A stretch of DNA of 64,000 bases from Kribbella sindirgiensis (GCF_004331435.1 NZ_SJKA01000006.1:496001-560000); one strand, 5' to 3'. Counted from the first letter of the stretch, positions 42,672-51,623 are shown. Notes: generated by a model not told the origin, from the sequence alone. Translations and numbers: made by a program.

Positions 42672-43619
42672 ATGAAGCAACGCGGTGACGGGCAGTGGTC
42701 GGGCCATCACGACATCACGTACGCCGCGGTCGCCCGGCTGTACGAACAGATGGCGGGCCCGGACGGGACCATCCGCGGCCTGCGACTGGAGGAGTACGCC
42801 GAAGCGCTGGACCGGGCCCAGGCGCATCAGGACCGTCCGCTCGGCGCCGGCGTGATCGAGAACTACAACGGATCCGGGAAGTCCATGCCGTACGCCGGTC
42901 CCGGGCCGACCGCGCACTCGGCGTACGTGAACCCGAACGCGCAGCGCGAGCACTTCATGGCGGACCCGTACCGCAAGGGCCTGGACAACCTCGAGACCAA
43001 CACCGAGTACATCTACGACCAGCTCGCGCAGGCCTCCGGGCCCGACGAGTTCCGGCATCTCGGCGCTGCCGCGCACGCCCTGCAGGACAGCTACTCCGGC
43101 GCGCACGCCTGGCGCGCGGACTCGGTGTACGACGGCGATCCGACCGCGCCGGTGGTGTCGTTGCACGTGTTCACGCCCATGCACGCGATGGGCATCGACG
43201 ACGGGAAGAACACCCACGCCGACGAGTTCGACACGCCGCCCGCCACCTCGGGCTCGGTGCGTGCCGCGACGGAGGCGACGTACCGGATGCTGCGCAGCTA
43301 CGAGCTCAACCGCGACCTGGCTCCCGACGCGGCGGACCGGGCCCGGCGCAACGACCTGGCGCCGATGCTGCGCCCGTCGCCGTCAGGTGTCACCGTCAAC
43401 TGGTACCCGAGCCGCGAATGGACCCTCGAGCGGAACCGCCGGCTCGCTCTCGAGCACGGGGTGCTCCAGCCCGGCCCCGAGGCAGCCGAGATCGCCCGCC
43501 TCACCGGGATCCTCGCGCCGAACTCAACAGCCGGGACCGCACCGGTGAATCCGCCCGACCGGCGCCCCGGAGGCGTGTCCCGGGGAATTACGAGTGAGGG
43601 TGTCGGACGGGACGGCTAG
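42672..43619 (+). CDS. Zinc-dependent phospholipase C/P1-nuclease-fold protein (predicted)
   Basis: This 315-residue protein shows the histidine pattern of the bacterial phospholipase C/P1 nuclease fold. It has HHDITYAAVARLYEQ near residue 13 and, near 130, HLGAAAHALQDSYSGAHAW, which matches the family's G-AAHALQD-S--H metal-binding motif. Further His and Asp residues follow (LHVFTPMH, KNTHADEF). It has no signal peptide, although classical members are secreted, so an intracellular or alternatively exported role is possible. The fold assignment is moderate and the substrate unknown. It is followed closely by phoH. Confidence 0.6.
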   Translation: MKQRGDGQWSGHHDITYAAVARLYEQMAGPDGTIRGLRLEEYAEALDRAQAHQDRPLGAGVIENYNGSGKSMPYAGPGPTAHSAYVNPNAQREHFMADPYRKGLDNLETNTEYIYDQLAQASGPDEFRHLGAAAHALQDSYSGAHAWRADSVYDGDPTAPVVSLHVFTPMHAMGIDDGKNTHADEFDTPPATSGSVRAATEATYRMLRSYELNRDLAPDAADRARRNDLAPMLRPSPSGVTVNWYPSREWTLERNRRLALEHGVLQPGPEAAEIARLTGILAPNSTAGTAPVNPPDRRPGGVSRGITSEGVGRDG

Positions 43620-43658
43620 CATGGGTGGATCACATCACCTGTCTTCAGGAGGAAGAGG

Positions 43659-44696
43659 CTGTCCAGGCCACGCAGTATCGAACCGGAGGCGCGCCCGAAC
43701 GGCACAGTTCCAGGCGCCGCCGCCAGCACGCAGGCGTCACACAAGATCGTCGTGCCGAACAGCATCGACATGGTGGCCCTGCTCGGAGCCCGGGACGAGT
43801 TCCTCCGCATCGTCGAGAAGGAGTTCGCCGCCGACATCCTGGTCCGCGGCAACGAGATCACGCTGAACGGCGAGCCGGCCGAGCTGGCCCTGGCCGAGCG
43901 GCTGATCGACGAGCTGATCGCGGTGGTCCGGACCGGTCACGGGCTGACCGCGGACTCCGTCGAGCGCAGTATCGCGATGATCAAGGCCGCCACGGTCGAG
44001 AGCCCGGCCGACGTGCTGACGCAGAACATCCTGTCCAGCCGCGGCCGCACGATCCGGCCGAAGACGCTGAACCAGAAGCGGTACGTCGACGCCATCGACA
44101 AGAACACCATCGTGTTCGGTATCGGCCCGGCCGGTACCGGCAAGACCTACCTGGCGGTCGCCAAGGCGGTCCAGGCGCTGCAGGCCAAGGAGGTCAACCG
44201 GATCATCCTGACCCGGCCGGCCGTCGAGGCCGGCGAGCGGCTCGGGTTCCTGCCCGGCACCCTGTCGGAGAAGATCGACCCGTACCTGCGCCCGCTGTAC
44301 GACGCCCTGCACGACATGCTCGACCCGGAGTCCATCCCGCGGCTGATGACCGCCGGCACGATCGAGATCGCGCCGCTGGCCTACATGCGCGGCCGGACGC
44401 TGAACGACGCCTACATCATCCTGGACGAGGCGCAGAACACCTCGCCGGAGCAGATGAAGATGTTCCTCACCCGGCTCGGGTTCGGCTCCAAGATGGTCGT
44501 CACCGGCGACGTCACCCAGGTCGACCTGCCGAACGGCACCCACTCGGGGCTCCGGGTCGTGCAGGAGATCCTCGAGGGCGTCCAGGACCTCACGTTCTGC
44601 CGGCTCACCGCGCACGACGTGGTCCGGCACAAGCTGGTCGGGCGGATCGTCTCGGCGTACGAAAACTATGAAGGTAGTGCTGACAACAACCGATGA
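43659..44696 (+). CDS. PhoH-like ATPase
   Basis: The predicted product is a 345-residue cytoplasmic P-loop protein. Walker A GIGPAGTGKTYLA is near residue 153 and Walker B AYIILDEAQNTSPEQMK near 250. PhoH-like proteins are linked to RNA processing, and the gene neighbourhood with ybeY and era supports that. The start is unusual: no ATG or GTG with a ribosome-binding site fits, while a perfect AGGAGG (43647) lies six bases before an in-frame CTG at 43659. The GTG at 43752 has no Shine-Dalgarno and would cut off the conserved KIVVPNSIDM segment. It overlaps ybeY by ATGA. Confidence 0.9.
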   Translation: MSRPRSIEPEARPNGTVPGAAASTQASHKIVVPNSIDMVALLGARDEFLRIVEKEFAADILVRGNEITLNGEPAELALAERLIDELIAVVRTGHGLTADSVERSIAMIKAATVESPADVLTQNILSSRGRTIRPKTLNQKRYVDAIDKNTIVFGIGPAGTGKTYLAVAKAVQALQAKEVNRIILTRPAVEAGERLGFLPGTLSEKIDPYLRPLYDALHDMLDPESIPRLMTAGTIEIAPLAYMRGRTLNDAYIILDEAQNTSPEQMKMFLTRLGFGSKMVVTGDVTQVDLPNGTHSGLRVVQEILEGVQDLTFCRLTAHDVVRHKLVGRIVSAYENYEGSADNNR

Positions 44697-45169
44697 ACGT
44701 CGAGGTCAACAACGAGTCCGGGGTCGAGATCGACGCACACGGACTGATGCGGCTCAGCCGGTTCGTGCTGTCGTCGCTGCGGCTGCACCCGGAGTGTGAA
44801 CTGTCGATCAAGCTGGTCGACGAGGACACCATGGCGCGGTATCACGTCGAGTTCCTGGACCTGCCGGGTCCGACCGACGTGATGTCGTGGCCGATGGACG
44901 AACTGCGGCCGGGGTCCGACGGCGACGCCGACGAGGACCTGCCGCTCGGGCACCTCGGCGACATCGCCCTGTGCCCGACGGTCGCCGCGGCGCAGGGCGC
45001 GAAGGCCGGGCACGGTACGTGGGCGGAGCTCGAGCTGCTGACGGTGCACGGCATCCTGCACCTGCTCGGCTACGACCACGCGGAACCCGCCGAGAAAGCG
45101 GAGATGTGGGACATCCAGGGCCGCCTGCTGGAAGCATGGCGAGCCCCTGGAAACCGGCTAGAGGCGTGA
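44693..45169 (+). CDS. ybeY: Endoribonuclease YbeY
   Basis: This 158-residue metal-dependent RNase is required for 16S rRNA 3'-end maturation and ribosome quality control. The zinc site HGILHLLGYDH near residues 118-128 is complete. The conserved PTDVMSWPMDE segment is near 62. The ATG overlaps the phoH stop, giving tight coupling, and the CorC gene follows 7 bp later. Confidence 0.95.
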   Translation: MNVEVNNESGVEIDAHGLMRLSRFVLSSLRLHPECELSIKLVDEDTMARYHVEFLDLPGPTDVMSWPMDELRPGSDGDADEDLPLGHLGDIALCPTVAAAQGAKAGHGTWAELELLTVHGILHLLGYDHAEPAEKAEMWDIQGRLLEAWRAPGNRLEA

Positions 45170-45176
45170 TACTGAG

Positions 45177-46481
45177 ATGACTTCCCACGACCTTGTTCTC
45201 CTGGTTGTGGCTGCGGTGCTCGTTCTGCTGGCCGGGCTGTTCGCCGGGGCCGAGGCGGCGCTGTCGTCGTACTCGAAGGTGCGGGCCAACGAACAGGTCG
45301 AGCTGGGCAACCTGCGGGCGGTCCGGCTGCGGGACCTGCTGTCCGACGCCCCGCGGTACCTGAACTCGCTGCTCCTGCTCCGGCTGATCTGCGAGATCAC
45401 CGCGATCGTGCTGGTCACCCAGGCGCTGTCCGAGGTCCTGTCGGTGACCTGGGAGCACATCCTGATCACCGCGGTGGTGATGGTGCTGGTCTCGTACGTG
45501 ATCATCGGGGTCGCGCCGCGGACGCTCGGCCGGCAGCACTCGGACCGGTTCGCGATCATCTCGGCCGGTCCGGTGATGGCGGTGACCCGGATCCTCGGGC
45601 CGCTGCCGAAGTTCCTGATCCTGATCGGTAACGCGCTGACGCCGGGCAAGGGGTTCGCCGAAGGCCCGTTCGCCACTGAGGCCGAGCTGCGGGCGCTGGT
45701 CGACTACGCGGAGAAGTCCGCGGTGATCGAGTCCGGCGAGCGGCAGATGATCCACTCGGTGTTCGAGCTCGGCGACACCATCGTCCGCGAGGTGATGGTG
45801 CCGCGCACGGACATGGTCTACATCGAGCGGCACAAGAAGCTCCGCCAGCTGACGTCGCTGGCGCTGCGGTCGGGGTACTCGCGGATCCCGGTGATCGGCG
45901 AGTCGCTCGACGACATCGTCGGCGTCGTCTATCTCAAGGACGTGATGCGCCGGGTGTACGACAACGCCCAGGCCGAGTCGACCGAGCGGGTCGAGTCGGT
46001 GATGCGGCCGTGTATGTACGTCCCGGACTCCAAACCCGTCGACGAGCTGCTGCGCGAGATGCAGGCCGCCCGGATGCACCTGGCGATCGTCGTCGACGAG
46101 TACGGCGGTACGGCGGGACTGGTCGCGATCGAGGACATCCTGGAGGAGATCGTCGGCGAGATCACCGACGAGTACGACGAGGACCCGGACTCGGTGCAGC
46201 AACTGTCCGACGGCGCGTACCGGGTGTCGAGCCGGTTGCCGATCGACGAGCTGGGCGAGCTGTTCGGCGTACCGCTGGACGACGACGACGTCGACACCGT
46301 CGGCGGTCTGATGGCCAAGCTGCTCGGCAAGGTCCCGATCCCCGGCGCCGAGGTGACGATCGAGGGATTGTCGCTGACCGCGGAGCGCCCGTCCGGCCGC
46401 CGCAACCAGGTAGGTACGGTTCTCGTACGGCGCGAGGAGCCGACTCCCGCGCCCCAGGACCAGAACCACCAGCACGCTTAG
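45177..46481 (+). CDS. HlyC/CorC (CNNM) family membrane protein with CBS domains
   Basis: This 434-residue protein has an N-terminal DUF21 membrane domain with about four helices (LVLLVVAAVLVLLAGLFAG; ITAVVMVLVSYVIIGVAP). A pair of CBS domains follows (VMVPRTDMVYIERHKKLRQL; MRPCMYVPDSKPVDELL, near residues 205-330), then a C-terminal CorC_HlyC transporter-associated domain. Family members are implicated in magnesium/cobalt resistance or efflux. It sits in the conserved actinobacterial ybeY-CorC-era order. Confidence 0.92.
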   Translation: MTSHDLVLLVVAAVLVLLAGLFAGAEAALSSYSKVRANEQVELGNLRAVRLRDLLSDAPRYLNSLLLLRLICEITAIVLVTQALSEVLSVTWEHILITAVVMVLVSYVIIGVAPRTLGRQHSDRFAIISAGPVMAVTRILGPLPKFLILIGNALTPGKGFAEGPFATEAELRALVDYAEKSAVIESGERQMIHSVFELGDTIVREVMVPRTDMVYIERHKKLRQLTSLALRSGYSRIPVIGESLDDIVGVVYLKDVMRRVYDNAQAESTERVESVMRPCMYVPDSKPVDELLREMQAARMHLAIVVDEYGGTAGLVAIEDILEEIVGEITDEYDEDPDSVQQLSDGAYRVSSRLPIDELGELFGVPLDDDDVDTVGGLMAKLLGKVPIPGAEVTIEGLSLTAERPSGRRNQVGTVLVRREEPTPAPQDQNHQHA

Positions 46482-46490
46482 GAGTTCCAC

Positions 46491-46832
46491 TTGTCTGACC
46501 TCTCCGCTGAGGACGCCAAACTCGTCACGCTCGCCCGCGCTGCCCGGGCGCGGACCCGGGCCGCCGAGGGTGCCGCCGTCCGGGACTCCGACGGCCGCAC
46601 GTACTCCGCCTGCACGGTCGCGCTCGACACGGTCGAGCTGACCGCGCTGCAGCTCGCGGTCGCGATGGCGCTCTCGTCCGGGGTGAAGGGCCTGGAGGCG
46701 GCGGCGGTGGTCACCGACCAGCCTGATGTGGGGTCGGTCGAGGTGAACGTCGTACGGCATTTCGCCGGCGCCAACATTCCCGTAGTACTTGCCCTTGGCA
46801 CTGGAGAGGTCCGCGATGTCGTCAGCACCTGA
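46491..46832 (+). CDS. Cytidine-deaminase-like protein lacking the zinc site
   Basis: This 113-residue protein begins at TTG 46491 behind AGGAG. It follows the cytidine deaminase fold (DSDGRTYSACTVALDTVELT; LQLAVAMALSSGVKG). Where active enzymes have the catalytic (C/H)AE motif and later PCxxC, this protein has no corresponding cysteine, histidine or glutamate set. It is therefore probably inactive as a deaminase. The gene is conserved just before era in actinobacteria and overlaps it by 17 bp, suggesting a structural or regulatory role in the same RNA-maturation operon. Confidence 0.8.
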   Translation: MSDLSAEDAKLVTLARAARARTRAAEGAAVRDSDGRTYSACTVALDTVELTALQLAVAMALSSGVKGLEAAAVVTDQPDVGSVEVNVVRHFAGANIPVVLALGTGEVRDVVST

Positions 46833-47745
46833 GAACTTCAAGGCGGGTTTCGCCTGCTTCGTCGGCCGGCCGAACGCGGGCAAGTCCACCCTCACCAACG
46901 CGCTGGTGGGGAAGAAGATCGTCATCACGTCGTCGAAGCCGCAGACCACGCGGCACGCGGTCCGCGGGATCGTGCACCGGCCGGACGCGCAGCTGATCCT
47001 GGTGGACACCCCCGGTCTGCACAAACCCCGCACCCTGCTCGGCGAGCGGCTGAACGATCTCGTGAAGACCACCTGGGCCGAGGTCGACGTGATCGCGGTC
47101 TGCCTGCCGGCCAGTGACAAGATCGGCCCGGGCGACCGTTTCCTGGCAGCCGAGGCGGCGAAGGTCGCGAAGACCCCGAAGGTCGCGCTGGCCACCAAGG
47201 CCGACCTCGTCGAACCCGACCGGATGGTCGAGCACCTGGCCGACATCCAGGCGCTCGGCGAGTCCGCCGGGATCGAGTGGGCGTCGATCGTGCCGGTGTC
47301 GGCCACGTCCGGGTACCAGGTCGATGTGGTCGCCGATGAGCTGGTGAAGCTGCTCCCGAACGGCTTCCCGCTCTACCCGGACGGCGACATCACCGACGAG
47401 CCCGAGGAGACCCTGGTCGCGGAGCTGATCCGCGAGGCGGCGCTGGAGGGCGTCCGGGACGAGCTCCCGCACTCGATCGCGGTGACGATCGACGAGATGG
47501 GGCTGCGCGAGGACCGTCCGGAGGACAAGCCGCTGCTGGACGTGTACGCGAACATCTTCCTGGAGCGGGAGAGCCAGAAGGGCATCGTCATCGGCCACAA
47601 GGGCGCCCGGCTGCGCGAGGTCGGCGCGGCGGCCCGGCGGCAGATCGAGGCCCTGCTCGGTACGCCGGTGTACCTCGACCTGCACGTGAAGATCGCCAAA
47701 AACTGGCAGACAGACGCGAAGAACCTGCGCAAACTGGGCTTCTGA
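46816..47745 (+). CDS. era: GTPase Era
   Basis: This 309-residue Ras-like GTPase assists 30S subunit assembly. G1 GRPNAGKST, G2 region SSKPQTTRHAVRG, G3 DTPGLHKP, G4 TKADLV and G5 VSATSG are all present in the first 170 residues. A C-terminal KH domain (QKGIVIGHKGARLREVG) binds the 3' end of 16S rRNA. ATG 46816 follows GGAGAG and lies inside the end of the preceding gene. Its stop overlaps the start of the acetyltransferase (TGATG). Confidence 0.96.
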   Translation: MSSAPENFKAGFACFVGRPNAGKSTLTNALVGKKIVITSSKPQTTRHAVRGIVHRPDAQLILVDTPGLHKPRTLLGERLNDLVKTTWAEVDVIAVCLPASDKIGPGDRFLAAEAAKVAKTPKVALATKADLVEPDRMVEHLADIQALGESAGIEWASIVPVSATSGYQVDVVADELVKLLPNGFPLYPDGDITDEPEETLVAELIREAALEGVRDELPHSIAVTIDEMGLREDRPEDKPLLDVYANIFLERESQKGIVIGHKGARLREVGAAARRQIEALLGTPVYLDLHVKIAKNWQTDAKNLRKLGF

Positions 47746-48413
47746 TGAATCTGCGCAATCCCGTGTACGCCGCCCTGACCGGGCCGCACGCGTCGTTCGC
47801 CGAGGTCCGCGGCAACGCCCGCCGCTACCCGACGGCCGTGGCGCCGTTCCTGGCCCTGCCCGACGTACCGACCGAGCAGGACTGGGCCGACGCGGCCGTC
47901 CTGGTCGGCTCCGGTACGACCGCGGCGCTGATGCGTCCGGCGCTGCCGGTGCCGGACAGCTTCAAGCTCGAGCTGGAGATCGATCTGGTCCAGTTCGTCG
48001 CGCCGGACTCGCTTCCGGCGGCCGACCCGGAGGCGGTCGTCCTCGGCGCGGACGACGTACCCGAGATGCTCGCGCTGGTCGCGCTGACCGATCCCGGACC
48101 GTTCCGGAGCCGCACGATCGAGCTCGGCACGTACCTCGGCGTACGTCGCGACGGCGAGCTGATCGCGATGGCCGGTACGCGGTTCGCGCTCTCCGGTCAC
48201 ACCGAGATCAGCGCCGTCTGCACGCACCCGTCGTACCAGGGCCAGGGCCTCGCCAGCCGGCTGATCCGAGCCGTTGCCCACCGCATCGATTCGGCCGGGC
48301 GAACCCCGTTCCTGCACACCGGCGCCGCCAACAGCGCCGCGATCCGGCTGTACCGCTCGCTGGGCTTCACCCTCTCCGATGAGATGAAGGTCACAGTCGC
48401 CCAGGCGGTCTAG
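47745..48413 (+). CDS. GNAT-family N-acetyltransferase
   Basis: This 222-residue protein is coupled to era through a TGATG overlap. The C-terminal half is a GNAT domain: ISAVCTHPSYQGQGLASRLI near residues 147-166 contains the acetyl-CoA-binding R/Q-xx-G-x-G/A loop, and AANSAAIRLYRSLGFTLSDE follows. The N-terminal half is less conserved. The acceptor substrate is unknown. Its coupling to era is probably organisational. Confidence 0.88.
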   Translation: MNLRNPVYAALTGPHASFAEVRGNARRYPTAVAPFLALPDVPTEQDWADAAVLVGSGTTAALMRPALPVPDSFKLELEIDLVQFVAPDSLPAADPEAVVLGADDVPEMLALVALTDPGPFRSRTIELGTYLGVRRDGELIAMAGTRFALSGHTEISAVCTHPSYQGQGLASRLIRAVAHRIDSAGRTPFLHTGAANSAAIRLYRSLGFTLSDEMKVTVAQAV

Positions 48414-48530
48414 CCTGGAACCGTTGCAACAACGTGCAATCGGGGCGCGTTCCGTCCCCCGCGCAAGTTATGCTCGCGCACGATCTCGAGGTCTCTCGAG
48501 GTCGTTCATGTCCTGAGGGGGACTCCCAGT

Positions 48531-49484
48531 ATGAAACTGAAGCGCTTCGCGCTCGCCTTGGCAGGTGTCGGCATGCTCGCCGCCACGGCCGCCGCCGTCC
48601 CGGCCACCGCCGCTGTCCGGTCCGACCCGGCGCCCGCGATCGCCCACCCGGCCGAGAGCAACCTGAAGACCACGCCGAACACCAAGCTCGCCTCCGGGGG
48701 ATGCCTGCAGGATGTCGGCTTCAACACCCCGACGCCGGGGATCAACGACGTCCTGATCACGCCGGCCAAGCCGCCGCGCGGTGAGTGGTACGCGCCGTTC
48801 AAGTTCGTCGGCACCCGGCTCAACACGACGTGGTACGGCGTGCAGACCGACGCGCACTTCTACTACCACAGCCTGTTCGTGCAGGGCGGCACGCTGTACC
48901 GCGGTGTCACCTACTTCGACACCGAGTACGCGCGGCCGACGTACGCGCGGATCGGCTCCGGCTGGACCAGCTTCACCCAGCTCGTGACGTCGAACTACGC
49001 CATCACCTCGCCGAACCGCTCGTACCTGTACGGGCTGAGCACCAACGGCAGCCTCTACCGCTACGCGGCGTCGGGTGCCACCTTCCGGGCGCTCGGCCAC
49101 TTCGCCGGCTTCAAGGGCTTCAAGGCGATGACTGTGGTGGCGGAGAACCCGTACTACGACACGCTGCTGATGACCACCAAGGCCGGTGCGCTGTGGACGG
49201 TCCGGATCCCGACCGCCGCTTCGACGAAGCCGATCCTGAAGCTGGTGCGGAGCTCGGGCTTCGCGGCGTACGAGTCGCTGGCCGCCCGGGGCTGCGGCGA
49301 CCGGGGCGGCTCGCTGGTGACCGGTTTCGACAACGAGACCGACTCGGCGTACCAGTACGCGATGAGCAAGTTCAACGGCTCGGCGACGGCTGTCACGTCG
49401 TACGGCCGGGTCACCGGCGGCACCATCCCGGGCACCGGTATCTTCCCGATCACCGGCCACTGGAACCAGCTCGTGGGCGAGTGA
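48531..49484 (+). CDS. Secreted protein with beta-propeller-like repeats, function unknown
   Basis: This 317-residue protein has a clear Sec signal (MKLKRFALALAGVGMLAATA, cleaved near ATA). The mature part contains Tyr/Trp-rich blocks of about 45-50 residues (YLYGLSTNGSLYRYAASG; LLMTTKAGALWTVRIP) that resemble tachylectin-like or other propeller blades. That assignment is weak. Two cysteines may form a disulfide. GAGGGGGA precedes the ATG. A CTCGAGGT direct repeat lies in the leader and a strong terminator follows. Confidence 0.7.
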   Translation: MKLKRFALALAGVGMLAATAAAVPATAAVRSDPAPAIAHPAESNLKTTPNTKLASGGCLQDVGFNTPTPGINDVLITPAKPPRGEWYAPFKFVGTRLNTTWYGVQTDAHFYYHSLFVQGGTLYRGVTYFDTEYARPTYARIGSGWTSFTQLVTSNYAITSPNRSYLYGLSTNGSLYRYAASGATFRALGHFAGFKGFKAMTVVAENPYYDTLLMTTKAGALWTVRIPTAASTKPILKLVRSSGFAAYESLAARGCGDRGGSLVTGFDNETDSAYQYAMSKFNGSATAVTSYGRVTGGTIPGTGIFPITGHWNQLVGE

Positions 49485-49492
49485 CCTTTCAG

Positions 49493-49532
49493 CAGCCCGG
49501 GGGCGTCGCGTGGTCGCGGCGCCCCCGGGCTG
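49493..49532. terminator. Bidirectional terminator between convergent genes
   Basis: CAGCCCGGGGGCG and CGCCCCCGGGCTG form a perfect 13-bp stem with a 14-nt loop, followed by TTT. It lies between the secreted-protein gene and the leftward acetyltransferase, whose stop codon lies just after the stem. Confidence 0.85.
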
Positions 49533-49534
49533 TT

Positions 49535-50539
49535 TCAGACCGTCTTCTGGTAGGCCAGGATCCGGGCGACGATCTTGTAGTTGAGCTGCTCGTTGATGCC
49601 GATCATGTGGTCGTTGGACTCGGCGTTCCAGGTGTCGATCTGGGTCAGCGCAGGCTCGGCGTCACGGAGCTTCAGGAGCATCGCGGACTTCAGCAAGGCG
49701 CCCAGCCGGTGGCCGCGGTGCTCGCGGGCGACCGCGGTGTCGTGCTGGTGGCCGATGTGCGGGCGCTCACGCTCGACCGCGACCACCGTGTGGCCGGCGA
49801 GAGCGCCGGTGGCCTTCTCCCGGGCGACGACGCGGTGGATCGTGTGGTCGCTCTTCGCCTGCGCCTCTTCGTACGCGCGCAACCGCTCGCTGCTGTAGAC
49901 GTCGTCTTCGATGTCCAGGTCGTCCTTGGGTGCGTCGTTGATGGACGCGGTGACCGCGATCATCCCGTCGAGCATGTCGTCCGGCAGCGCCCCGGTGAGG
50001 GTGACCAGCTCGTACGCCGTGGACGCCGCGACCGCCTCGTCGTACAGCGACTGCACGACCGACCAGTCGAGACCGGTGAGGTCCTGTCGGCGGTTCACCT
50101 CGATGGCCTTCTGCTCGTAGCCGTGCTTGTCGGCCAGGGCGATCGCCTCGGGCACGTCGAAGCCGCCGTACCCGATCATGGTGCGTCCGTTGTCACGACC
50201 GAACTGCTCGACGTACTCGATCAGCGCCGCCGCGACCGTCCCGTCACGATGGTCGGGATGGACGGCCAGGTCGAACCACACATGGTTCGTGTTGTCGTAC
50301 GTCGGCAGCGATACGACGAGCAGGCCGACCGCGGTACCGTCGTCGTCCCGCGCCAGGAACGCCTGCTCGGGATCCATGTCCCAGCCGTACCGCAGCATGT
50401 CCGCGAAGCCCCGTGGGGTCCCCACGAGCATCTCCGGGCAGTCCTGCTTCACGGCAGCGCTCTGTACGGCGACCGCTTCGATGCACCCGGCCTCGTCGTC
50501 GGGTGACAGCTTGATGATCTCCACCTCCACAGCGTCCAC
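49535..50539 (-). CDS. Two-domain GNAT acetyltransferase
   Basis: This 334-residue protein appears to have two tandem GNAT modules, like mycothiol synthase and similar actinobacterial enzymes. The first has VWFDLAVHPDHRDGTVAAAL near residue 90. The second has DTAVAREHRGHRLGALLKSA near 270, with the better acetyl-CoA loop, and then QIDTWNAESNDHMIGINEQL, where NxxMxxxNxxLG-type residues bind. Only the second domain is likely catalytic. The acceptor is unknown. It is monocistronic between the terminator and the SDR gene. Confidence 0.85.
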   Translation of the reverse strand: MDAVEVEIIKLSPDDEAGCIEAVAVQSAAVKQDCPEMLVGTPRGFADMLRYGWDMDPEQAFLARDDDGTAVGLLVVSLPTYDNTNHVWFDLAVHPDHRDGTVAAALIEYVEQFGRDNGRTMIGYGGFDVPEAIALADKHGYEQKAIEVNRRQDLTGLDWSVVQSLYDEAVAASTAYELVTLTGALPDDMLDGMIAVTASINDAPKDDLDIEDDVYSSERLRAYEEAQAKSDHTIHRVVAREKATGALAGHTVVAVERERPHIGHQHDTAVAREHRGHRLGALLKSAMLLKLRDAEPALTQIDTWNAESNDHMIGINEQLNYKIVARILAYQKTV

Positions 50540-50565
50540 TGCGGCGGCGGGTTACCGCACCTGGT

Positions 50566-51549
50566 TTATCCGAGGTCGAGAAGTTCCTCGCTGAGCTTCC
50601 ACAACCGCCGCGCGCTGTCCCGGTCGATCGCGTACGGCAGTACGCCGAACGCCCCCGGAGTCACCGCCAGCACATCGGTGTCCGGTACGTCGGCCACGTG
50701 CACCGCTGCGATGTCGACGTCCTCGCAGTACACCCCGCCGTACCCCTCGAGCTGTGGACTCGCCGCGCACCACACCTGCGTCGCCGCGCCCTGCTCGACC
50801 GTCTTCAGTCCGCGCTCCGGGTCGATGATCGGCTCGTAGTTCTCGTCCAGGAACCCGCCCTGGCGCAACGTCTCGCGGTTCGAGTACCGGGTCAGGTGCG
50901 TGATGATGCTGCCCGGATGCACGGCGAACGCGCGGATCCTGTTGGCCCGTTCGCGCTCGTCCAGTTCGACGGCGAACAGGACGTTCGCGGTCTTCGACTG
51001 ACCGTACGCTTCGTACGGCGCGTACTCGCGGTGCTCGAAGTTCGGATCGTCGAAGTGGACGTCGCTGTACCGATGCCCGCGTGACGACACCGACACCACC
51101 CGAGCCCCACCGGCCCTCCGTAGCGCGGGCAGCAACCGCGTGGTCAGCTGGAAGTGCCCGAGATGGTTCGTCGCGAACTGCGACTCGTAGCCGCGGGCGT
51201 CCCGGGTCAGCGGGTTCGCCATGACCCCGGCGCTGTTCACCAGGATGTGCAACGGTCGCCCGCTCGCCAGGAACCGTTCCGCGAACGCGTCGATGCTCGT
51301 CGGATCGAGCAGATCGAGCTCGTCGACGACCACTCCGCCGATATCGGACAGCTCCCCGGCGGCGCGGGCGACGTCCCGCGCGGGGACGACGATCTCGGCC
51401 CCGGCCGCCCGGAAGGCGCGGACGGTCTGCTTACCCAGACCCGAGTATCCGCCGGTGACGATCGCGGTCTTGCCGTTCAGGTCGACGCCGTCGAGGACGT
51501 CGTCCGTGGTCGACATCGCGGTGAATCCGGAACCCATTGGTGTTTGCAT
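50566..51549 (-). CDS. Short-chain dehydrogenase/reductase
   Basis: This 327-residue NAD(P)-dependent SDR has the cofactor motif TAIVTGGYSGLGKQT near residue 28, LVNSAGVMANP near 105, and the catalytic Ser (VVSVSSRGHRY) and YEAYGQSK near 190. Its length and the SRGHR segment match the retinol-dehydrogenase-like WW-oxidoreductase branch. The substrate is unknown. It is divergent from an AraC-family gene, which probably regulates it. Start 51549 is tentative; MSTTDDV at 51516 is an alternative. Confidence 0.9.
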   Translation of the reverse strand: MQTPMGSGFTAMSTTDDVLDGVDLNGKTAIVTGGYSGLGKQTVRAFRAAGAEIVVPARDVARAAGELSDIGGVVVDELDLLDPTSIDAFAERFLASGRPLHILVNSAGVMANPLTRDARGYESQFATNHLGHFQLTTRLLPALRRAGGARVVSVSSRGHRYSDVHFDDPNFEHREYAPYEAYGQSKTANVLFAVELDERERANRIRAFAVHPGSIITHLTRYSNRETLRQGGFLDENYEPIIDPERGLKTVEQGAATQVWCAASPQLEGYGGVYCEDVDIAAVHVADVPDTDVLAVTPGAFGVLPYAIDRDSARRLWKLSEELLDLG

Positions 51550-51588
51550 GTCTTCGACGCTACGAGCTTTGCTGCGGACGCAGAATGC

Positions 51589-51617
51589 TTGAGGGTACCG
51601 AATACTTGCGCGATAGT
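51589..51617 (+). promoter_or_regulatory. Promoter of the AraC-type gene, probably leaderless
   Basis: TTGAGG (-35, 51589) and GATAGT (-10, 51612) are 17 bp apart. Transcription would start near the ATG at 51624, so the mRNA would be leaderless, which also explains the lack of a properly spaced Shine-Dalgarno. Confidence 0.55.
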
Positions 51618-51623
51618 ACGGAG

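Noticed and set aside
46491..46832. Active cytidine deaminase
   Set aside because: The zinc-binding and catalytic glutamate motifs are missing.
44808..47306. 832-codon minus-strand open frame over ybeY-CorC-era
   Set aside because: It is antisense to conserved genes whose motifs and overlaps are certain.
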